From the NCBI GenBank assembly GCA_007121375.1, contig SKLX01000114.1, positions 1 to 11,968 on the forward strand: a stretch of DNA of 11,968 bases, in the 5' to 3' direction. The stretch is from Bacillota bacterium. Its GTDB lineage: Bacteria > Bacillota > Dethiobacteria > SKNC01. Of the stretch, positions 7,476-11,968 are shown piece by piece (the first letter of the stretch is position 1; each line of letters opens with the position of its first letter). The notes below the pieces were generated by a model, which was not told where the DNA came from, ran no database searches, and saw nothing but the letters and a program-made list of their open reading frames with translations. The translations under genes were made by a program, and so were the position numbers.

Positions 7476-8158
7476 TTATAGGCGAAAGGAAACCATTGGA
7501 AGAGGTATTTGACAGGACTTCCTCCTTTAATAAGATTTTAGTGCTGGGTTGTGAGACCTGTGTTGCCGTATGCCTGGCCGGAGGTAAAAAGGAAGCTGAG
7601 GAAACGGCAGAAGCCATTTCCTTGCACCGCAAGAAGGAAAATCAACCCGTCGAAGTAAAAGCAGAATCTGTTCAGAGGCAGTGCGAGTTTGAATTTATTG
7701 ATGAATTTAAAGATTTAATGAATGATTATGATGTGGTTTTATCCCTGGCCTGCGGAGTAGGAGTTCAAACCATGGTTGACAGGTATCCTGAGAAGATTGT
7801 CCTTCCCGGTCTTAATACTACCTTTTTGGGATATCCCCTGGAGCAGGGAGTTTGGATGGAAAACTGTCAGGCCTGCGGAGATTGTGTCCTGGATAAGACC
7901 CATGGCATTTGCCCCATAACCCGCTGTACCAAGAGCATGCTGAACGGTCCCTGCGGAGGATCTTCCGAGGGCAAGTGTGAGATTAGCGGGGATATCGAAA
8001 TAGAATGCGGGTGGCACCTGATTCATGAAAGGTTAAAGGCCTTGGGTAAGTTGGATTATATGGAAGAAGTTGAACCACCTAAAAACTGGAGCACTTCGTT
8101 CCATGGCGGGCCTAGAAAAATAGTAAGGGAGGATGTTAAAATTGTTCGCGGGGAGTAA
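7472..8158 (+). CDS. metV: Methylene-THF reductase iron-sulfur/zinc partner subunit
   Basis: MetV is the small partner of MetF in the two-subunit methylene-tetrahydrofolate reductase of acetogens. It carries electrons through [4Fe-4S] clusters and connects MetF to other electron-transfer subunits. The 228-residue length fits. The N-terminal part has C27-x2-C30-x3-C34, then C71 and C94. The C-terminal cysteine-rich domain has C132-x2-C135-x2-C138, C147, C152, C161 (in LNGPCGG), C169 and C179, the pattern typical of the MTHFR C-terminal domain found in MetV. The start at 7472 overlaps the upstream stop as ATGA, and the 3' end overlaps metF. This places it at the centre of the putative complex, between the MvhD-like protein and MetF. 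Confidence 0.95.
   Translation: MIIGERKPLEEVFDRTSSFNKILVLGCETCVAVCLAGGKKEAEETAEAISLHRKKENQPVEVKAESVQRQCEFEFIDEFKDLMNDYDVVLSLACGVGVQTMVDRYPEKIVLPGLNTTFLGYPLEQGVWMENCQACGDCVLDKTHGICPITRCTKSMLNGPCGGSSEGKCEISGDIEIECGWHLIHERLKALGKLDYMEEVEPPKNWSTSFHGGPRKIVREDVKIVRGE
8125..8132 (+). promoter_or_regulatory. Ribosome binding site that argues for a TTG start of metF
   Basis: AAGGGAGG (8125-8132) directly abuts the ATG at 8133 with no spacer, which would not allow normal initiation there. The in-frame TTG at 8142, three codons on, has a 9-nt spacing, close to that of the other genes in this window. The start is therefore probably TTG. Confidence 0.6.
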
Positions 8159-9080
8159 CTTAGAAAAAGTATTAGCCAACGGTCACTTTGCAATAACTGG
8201 CGAGCTAGGTCCCATGAGAGGAACTGATTTGGGTCCCTGCCTGGAACACGCTGAACACATGAGAAACCATGTGGACGCTTTTAACATCACCGATAACCAG
8301 ACGGCTGTGGTAAGAATCGCCAGTATGGCAACTGCTATTAAGTTAGTTGAAAGGGGCATGGACCCGGTAATGCAGATGACAGTCCGGGATAGAAACCGTA
8401 TCTGCCTGCAGGCGGATGTTCTGGGTGGAGCCTCTTGTGGAGTTAAAAATTTCCTGTGTATTCAGGGAGACCATCAGACTCTGGGTAGCGAACCCCAGGC
8501 AAAAGGGGTTTATGATGTGGACTCAACCCAGTTGATGAAAGTTATAAAAGACATGAGGGATGAGAACAAATTTGTTAGCGGGGATGAAATGGAAGCTCCT
8601 TTGGATGCATTTATTGGAGGCGTAGTAAACCCCTTTGCTGATCCCTTTGAGTACAGGCCTGCCAGGTTTGCCAAAAAAATCGCGGCAGGGGTGAACTTTG
8701 TTCAAACTCAGTGCATTTACGATATGGACCGCCTTAAGGAATACATGAAAAGGGTAGTAGATATGGGTCTTCATGAAAAGTGCTATATCCTGGCGGGTAT
8801 AACTCCTTTGAAGGCTATAGGGGCAGCCATGTACATGAAAAATAACGTGGCCGGTATTATTATCCCTGATGAAATTGTTAAAAGGCTAAAGGGAGCTAAG
8901 GAAAAGCCAGGTGGAGTTAAAGCAGAAGGTCTTAAGCTTTGCGTGGAACAGATTCAGCAGGTCAAGGAAATAGAAGGAATCCACGGAGCCCATATTATGG
9001 CTATTGCCTGGGAAGAAAAGGTGCCTGAAATTGTGGAAGCAGTTGGAGGCTTGATGCCGCGGCCCAAGTTTGATGATTAA
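8142..9080 (+). CDS. metF: Methylene-tetrahydrofolate reductase, catalytic subunit
   Basis: MetF is the FAD-containing TIM-barrel enzyme that reduces 5,10-methylene-THF to 5-methyl-THF, the last step of the methyl branch before AcsE. The early FAITGELGP segment carries the conserved acidic residue (E21 from the TTG start). HAEHMRNHVDAFNITDNQTA, GGVVNPFADPFE and FVQTQCIYDMDRL are characteristic of acetogen and archaeal-type MetF proteins. The TTG start at 8142 (312 residues) is preferred on ribosome-binding-site spacing; the ATG at 8133 would give 315 residues. The gene overlaps the end of metV by 17 nt, or 26 nt from the ATG, so the two subunits are translationally coupled. It has no obvious pyridine-nucleotide module of its own, consistent with electrons arriving through MetV and the HdrA-like partners. 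Confidence 0.96.
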   Translation: MFAGSNLEKVLANGHFAITGELGPMRGTDLGPCLEHAEHMRNHVDAFNITDNQTAVVRIASMATAIKLVERGMDPVMQMTVRDRNRICLQADVLGGASCGVKNFLCIQGDHQTLGSEPQAKGVYDVDSTQLMKVIKDMRDENKFVSGDEMEAPLDAFIGGVVNPFADPFEYRPARFAKKIAAGVNFVQTQCIYDMDRLKEYMKRVVDMGLHEKCYILAGITPLKAIGAAMYMKNNVAGIIIPDEIVKRLKGAKEKPGGVKAEGLKLCVEQIQQVKEIEGIHGAHIMAIAWEEKVPEIVEAVGGLMPRPKFDD

Positions 9081-9104
9081 AACTGCTAGTTTGGAGGGAA
9101 ACTA

Positions 9105-10151
9105 ATGGGAAAAGATAATGTTCTAATCCTCGGAGGAGGAATTGCTGGTTTAACTTCTGCTTTGGAATTAGCAGAAACCGGCAGCCAGGTCTTTTTGGTG
9201 GACAAGGAGGCTGAAATAGGAGGTTATGCAGCCCAATACTGCTGTAAAGGCCTGGAGCTGTGCGAGAAATGCGGAGCCTGCTTCGCCCCTCAAGCCCTGG
9301 ATCAAGTAAACAATCATTCCAATATTAGCGTCTTTAGTGGGTTGCAGATTAAATCTTCCCAATCAACGGATGACGGTTTTAAAGTAACCTTTGAGAATGA
9401 ACAGGGAGAGGAATCAAGTTTAGAGGCAAATGCCATAGTTGTGGCTACCGGCTTTACTCCCGTTGATGCTACCAAGCAGTTAGCATATGGTTACAAAGTA
9501 TATCAGGGGATTTATACGGCATATGACCTGGAACAGCTCATAAGGGAAAAGGGTAGTTTCAAGAACGCCTTTCCTTCCGATGTTGAAAAAATAGCTTTCA
9601 TTCAGTGCGTAGGCAGTCGTTCCGATTACCCGGAGCAAGATTACTGCTGCAGGGTAGGTTGTATGTACACTGTCAGGATGGCCAGTTTGATCAGGGAGGA
9701 ACTTCCTGAGGTTGCCCTTGATGTATTCTACATGGATCTTCAAAGCTTCGGTAAAGGGTTTGTAGAGTATAAAAACTCATGTATTACCGATAAGAATATT
9801 AATTTTATTTTAGGAAGGCCTGCCAAGTCATTTTACCATCCCCTTAAGAAAAAGGTACTCATACAACATGAATCTACCGTTGATGGAGAGATTTATGAGC
9901 ATGAATATGATTTAGTGTTTCTTGCTATTGGGAGTCAGCCCGGGGTTGATACTAAGAATATAGCCGGAATTTTCAATTTAGATCTAAATGAAGATAACTT
10001 TTTCAAATGTGAAAACTCCTTTAATCCTGGTGCAACTTCCCAAAAGGGTATTTTTGTAGCAGGGACCTGTACAGGGCCCAGGGATATTGCAGATTCCATG
10101 CAGCATGCCAAAGCGGTTTCTTTAAACGTTATAGACTATCTGAAAAAATAA
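9105..10151 (+). CDS. Minimal HdrA/QmoA-like FAD protein
   Basis: This 348-residue HdrA-family flavoprotein consists of the thioredoxin-reductase-like FAD core only. GGGIAG is at residues 10-15 and GGYAAQ at 39-44. A cysteine group follows (C46, C47, C53, C56, C59), where HdrA binds a cluster next to the flavin. ATGFTPVDA follows. Residues 168-188 carry the classic HdrA signature CVGSR...CCRVGCMY (C168, C181, C182, C186), followed by FYMDLQSFGKGFVEY and a C-terminal GIFVAGTCTGPRDI. It lacks the N-terminal domain and all ferredoxin domains of long HdrA, and so is close in build to QmoA (about 410 residues). It begins 24 nt after metF behind GGAGGG and ends on the first bases of the operon terminator. 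It complements the other HdrA-like protein, which has ferredoxin motifs but no cysteines at the flavin. A heteromeric pair is my inference. Confidence 0.88.
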   Translation: MGKDNVLILGGGIAGLTSALELAETGSQVFLVDKEAEIGGYAAQYCCKGLELCEKCGACFAPQALDQVNNHSNISVFSGLQIKSSQSTDDGFKVTFENEQGEESSLEANAIVVATGFTPVDATKQLAYGYKVYQGIYTAYDLEQLIREKGSFKNAFPSDVEKIAFIQCVGSRSDYPEQDYCCRVGCMYTVRMASLIREELPEVALDVFYMDLQSFGKGFVEYKNSCITDKNINFILGRPAKSFYHPLKKKVLIQHESTVDGEIYEHEYDLVFLAIGSQPGVDTKNIAGIFNLDLNEDNFFKCENSFNPGATSQKGIFVAGTCTGPRDIADSMQHAKAVSLNVIDYLKK

Positions 10152-10180
10152 GCAGGCTGAAAGGCCTGCTTGTTTTTTTA
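10150..10180 (+). terminator. Rho-independent terminator of the operon
   Basis: AAGCAGGC (10150-10157) pairs perfectly with GCCTGCTT (10164-10171) around TGAAAG, which can close further as a GAAA tetraloop. Seven T residues follow (10173-10179). The stem begins inside the stop codon of the flavoprotein gene. It is the only hairpin in the window with a proper T-tract and should end the acs/met transcript. Confidence 0.92.
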
Positions 10181-10195
10181 AGAGGAGAATTTATA

Positions 10196-11194
10196 ATGAG
10201 CAGTGATAAAAATTCCAAAAAAGAACAATTCGTCAAGGATTTAAAGGTGGGGGACAGGGTGAATACCCTGCTGGCAGTTATAGAAAAGAATTTATTGAAT
10301 TATTCTACTCCCAGTCGGGCGGGAGAACAGTTTATGCGTCTCCTTTTGGGAGATGTTACGGGAACTATAACGGGAGTGGTGTGGGATAACGCCCTGGAAA
10401 TAAGCAGAACTTTTAACAGGGACGATATTATTCAGGTTAAGGGAGAAATAAATGAGTATAAGGGGCTTCAAGTAATTATTAGCAGCATTGAAAAAATAAA
10501 TAAAGACGAGGTAGATCCTGCTTTCTTTCAGCCTGCTACCAGCAAAAACCGGCGTCATATGTTTGAAAGGATAAAAGAGCTTATTACCAATAAGGTGGAG
10601 GAAGACTATTTAAAAAGGCTCCTTATTGATTTCTTTAAAGACGGTGAGTTCTGTCGTTCTTTTGTTAAAGCTCCCGGTGGCAGGCTTATTCATCATAACT
10701 ATGTGGGAGGTCTCATGGAACACAGCCTGGAAGTGCTGGAGATAGCCTTAAAGATGGTTGAACTGTACCCCAGGGCTTTAAACCAGGACCTTTTGATTAC
10801 GGGTGCCCTTCTTCACGATATAGGAAAGATAAAGGAATATGACCTGGACAGCATATCCTTTCAGATGACGGACCGGGGTAAACTGATAGGTCATATAACC
10901 ATGGGACGGGATATGGTAATGGATAAAGCCTCCTCCTTTGAGGATTTTCCCCATGAATTATTATTGGAACTGGAACACATAATATTATCCCATCATGGTA
11001 AAAAGGAGTGGGGGTCCCCGGAAATACCCCGGACCATGAATGCTTTTGCCCTTTATTACGCTGACCTGGTTAGTGCCCGCTTAAATCAGTTCGAAGGTTT
11101 GGTCAAGGACAACCTGGCTAAAGAAATGAAATGGTCTGATTGGGATCGTTTCCTGGAAAGAAATATTTATCTTCCTGATTACTTAAAGGAATAA
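10196..11194 (+). CDS. yhaM: YhaM-like 3'-5' exoribonuclease (OB fold plus HD domain)
   Basis: This 332-residue cytoplasmic protein has an N-terminal OB-fold nucleic-acid-binding domain (about residues 10-105, with LLGDVTGTITGVVWD and IIQVKGEINEYKGLQVII) and a C-terminal HD phosphohydrolase domain. The metal-binding residues of the HD domain are visible: H176 (in MEHSLEVLE), H207-D208 (in LLHDIGKIKEYD), H261, H266-H267 (in SHHGKKEWGSPE) and D290 (in YYADLVSARL). Order and length match YhaM of Firmicutes (about 314 residues), an Mn-dependent 3'-5' exoribonuclease that trims RNA ends. The ATG at 10196 follows AGAGGAG (10181-10187). It lies just after the operon terminator and has no evident link to carbon fixation. 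It is separated by only 13 nt from a downstream oxidoreductase gene. The family call is strong; the RNA substrate is unknown. Confidence 0.9.
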   Translation: MSSDKNSKKEQFVKDLKVGDRVNTLLAVIEKNLLNYSTPSRAGEQFMRLLLGDVTGTITGVVWDNALEISRTFNRDDIIQVKGEINEYKGLQVIISSIEKINKDEVDPAFFQPATSKNRRHMFERIKELITNKVEEDYLKRLLIDFFKDGEFCRSFVKAPGGRLIHHNYVGGLMEHSLEVLEIALKMVELYPRALNQDLLITGALLHDIGKIKEYDLDSISFQMTDRGKLIGHITMGRDMVMDKASSFEDFPHELLLELEHIILSHHGKKEWGSPEIPRTMNAFALYYADLVSARLNQFEGLVKDNLAKEMKWSDWDRFLERNIYLPDYLKE

Positions 11195-11207
11195 AAGAGG
11201 GATTATT

Positions 11208-11968
11208 ATGGCTTATGTAATAATTGGAAACAGCGCAGCAGGGCTTTCTGCTGCCGAAGCTTTACGGGAACGGAACCCAGGGGAGGAGATAGTTATTATT
11301 TCTCAAGAAAATCATCTTCCCTATTACCGGTTTATGTTGGGCAATTACCTGGCAGGAGAAGTAGATCCTTCGGAATTAAACTATAAAGGTCGGGATTTTT
11401 ACCGGGACAATAATATAATCAACTTCCAGGGTGAAAAGGTGACAGGGGTTGATACGGAAAGGAAAAAAATACTTTTTGAGAACAGGGATTATATAACCTA
11501 TAAAAAGCTTCTTATAGCTACGGGGGCAGCTCCCAAAAGGTTGATGGTGGAAAAAACTGATTACGGTCCTATATTTACCTTAAGAACCTGGGAAGACGCT
11601 AAAAATATTCTTGATCTTGTAGGTAGATCAGAAAGGGCCCTGGTGGTAGGGGGAGGGGTAATAGGAACGAAGGTGACCCAGGCTCTCTTAAGCCGTGGCT
11701 TGAAGGTTTCTTTACTTCTTACCGAACCCAGGCTATTATATCATGCCCTGGATGAAAGAGGTTCTAAATTATTAATTGAAAGGATGTCAAAAAACCCTGA
11801 CCTGGAAATATATAACAAAGATAGAATTATTGAAGTAATTCATAACCCCCTTGATTTTAAATTGATGGGAGTTGGTTTAAGCAGGGGTGAGGAAATAAGG
11901 TGCCACTTTATGGTTATAGATGTAGGGGTTGAACCAAGTACAAGATTATTAAGGGATGCTGGGGTTAA
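11208..11968 (+). CDS. FAD/NAD(P)-dependent oxidoreductase, N-terminal part (cut by window end)
   Basis: An open frame starts at ATG 11208 behind AAGAGGG (11195-11201) and runs without a stop to the window end, about 253 residues. The N-terminus has the FAD-binding Rossmann motif GNSAAG (residues 7-12). Next are the LPYYRFMLGNYLAG segment of NirB/rubredoxin-reductase-like enzymes, the second FAD contact KKLLIATGAAPKR, and a second Rossmann motif GGGVIG for NAD(P)H. The visible end, GVEPSTRLLRDAGV, is typical of the same family. It belongs to the class I pyridine nucleotide-disulfide oxidoreductases (nitrite reductase large subunit N-terminus, rubredoxin reductase, NADH oxidase). The missing C-terminus, and any extra iron-sulfur domain in it, prevents a finer call. 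It follows the yhaM-like gene after 13 nt and is probably cotranscribed with it. Confidence 0.85.
   Translation, partial: MAYVIIGNSAAGLSAAEALRERNPGEEIVIISQENHLPYYRFMLGNYLAGEVDPSELNYKGRDFYRDNNIINFQGEKVTGVDTERKKILFENRDYITYKKLLIATGAAPKRLMVEKTDYGPIFTLRTWEDAKNILDLVGRSERALVVGGGVIGTKVTQALLSRGLKVSLLLTEPRLLYHALDERGSKLLIERMSKNPDLEIYNKDRIIEVIHNPLDFKLMGVGLSRGEEIRCHFMVIDVGVEPSTRLLRDAGV

Noticed and set aside
5779..10151. True sulfate-reduction qmoAB locus
   Set aside because: There is no aprAB, sat or qmoC nearby, and the genes are interleaved with metV and metF. The likeness to Qmo is in domain content only.
1..11968. CRISPR arrays, tRNA or rRNA genes, insertion sequences
   Set aside because: I saw no regularly spaced repeats, cloverleaf-like sequences, transposase motifs or terminal repeats; the window is almost fully occupied by metabolic genes.

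Overview
This window carries most of a Wood-Ljungdahl (reductive acetyl-CoA) operon from an anaerobic bacterium. The organism is probably a Clostridia-class Firmicute of the Moorella/Peptococcaceae type. Three things point there: the order acsB-acsC-acsD-acsE; catalytic residues of AcsC and AcsE at the same numbers I recall for the Moorella proteins; and strong purine-rich ribosome binding sites (AAAGGAGG type) before almost every gene. Every recognised gene is on the + strand. Whether the host is an acetogen, a sulfate reducer or a syntroph cannot be decided from this piece.

Layout. Positions 1-50 hold the last 15 codons of an upstream gene that I cannot identify. Positions 107-5682 hold the carbonyl-branch/methyl-transfer block: acetyl-CoA synthase (acsB), the two subunits of the corrinoid iron-sulfur protein (acsC, acsD) and the methyl-THF:corrinoid methyltransferase (acsE). 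A long hairpin without a T-tract lies after acsB and another after acsE, with further small inverted repeats ahead of acsC and acsD. Positions 5779-10151 hold the methyl-branch reductase block: a small HdrA-like flavoprotein with two C-terminal [4Fe-4S] motifs, an MvhD-like protein, MetV, MetF and a second small HdrA-like flavoprotein. The first four of these are joined by 1-17 nt overlaps. A clear intrinsic terminator (10150-10180) closes the operon. Downstream are a YhaM-like 3'-5' exoribonuclease and a pyridine-nucleotide/FAD oxidoreductase cut by the window end.

How they work together. MetF/MetV would reduce methylene-THF to methyl-THF. AcsE moves the methyl to the cobalamin of AcsCD. AcsB condenses methyl, CO and CoA to acetyl-CoA. 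The two HdrA-like flavoproteins and MvhD would supply or bifurcate electrons for MetVF.

The most interesting point is that this electron module is not the HdrABC-MvhD set described for Moorella. HdrB and HdrC are absent from the window. The two HdrA paralogues are reduced and complementary: one keeps the C-terminal ferredoxin part but has no flavin-proximal cysteines, and the other keeps the cysteine motifs but has no ferredoxin domain. Together with MvhD the set resembles the QmoA/QmoB pair, with QmoB split into two genes, but joined to methylene-THF reductase instead of APS reductase. CO dehydrogenase (acsA/cooS), its maturation ATPase and the corrinoid reactivase are not in this window.
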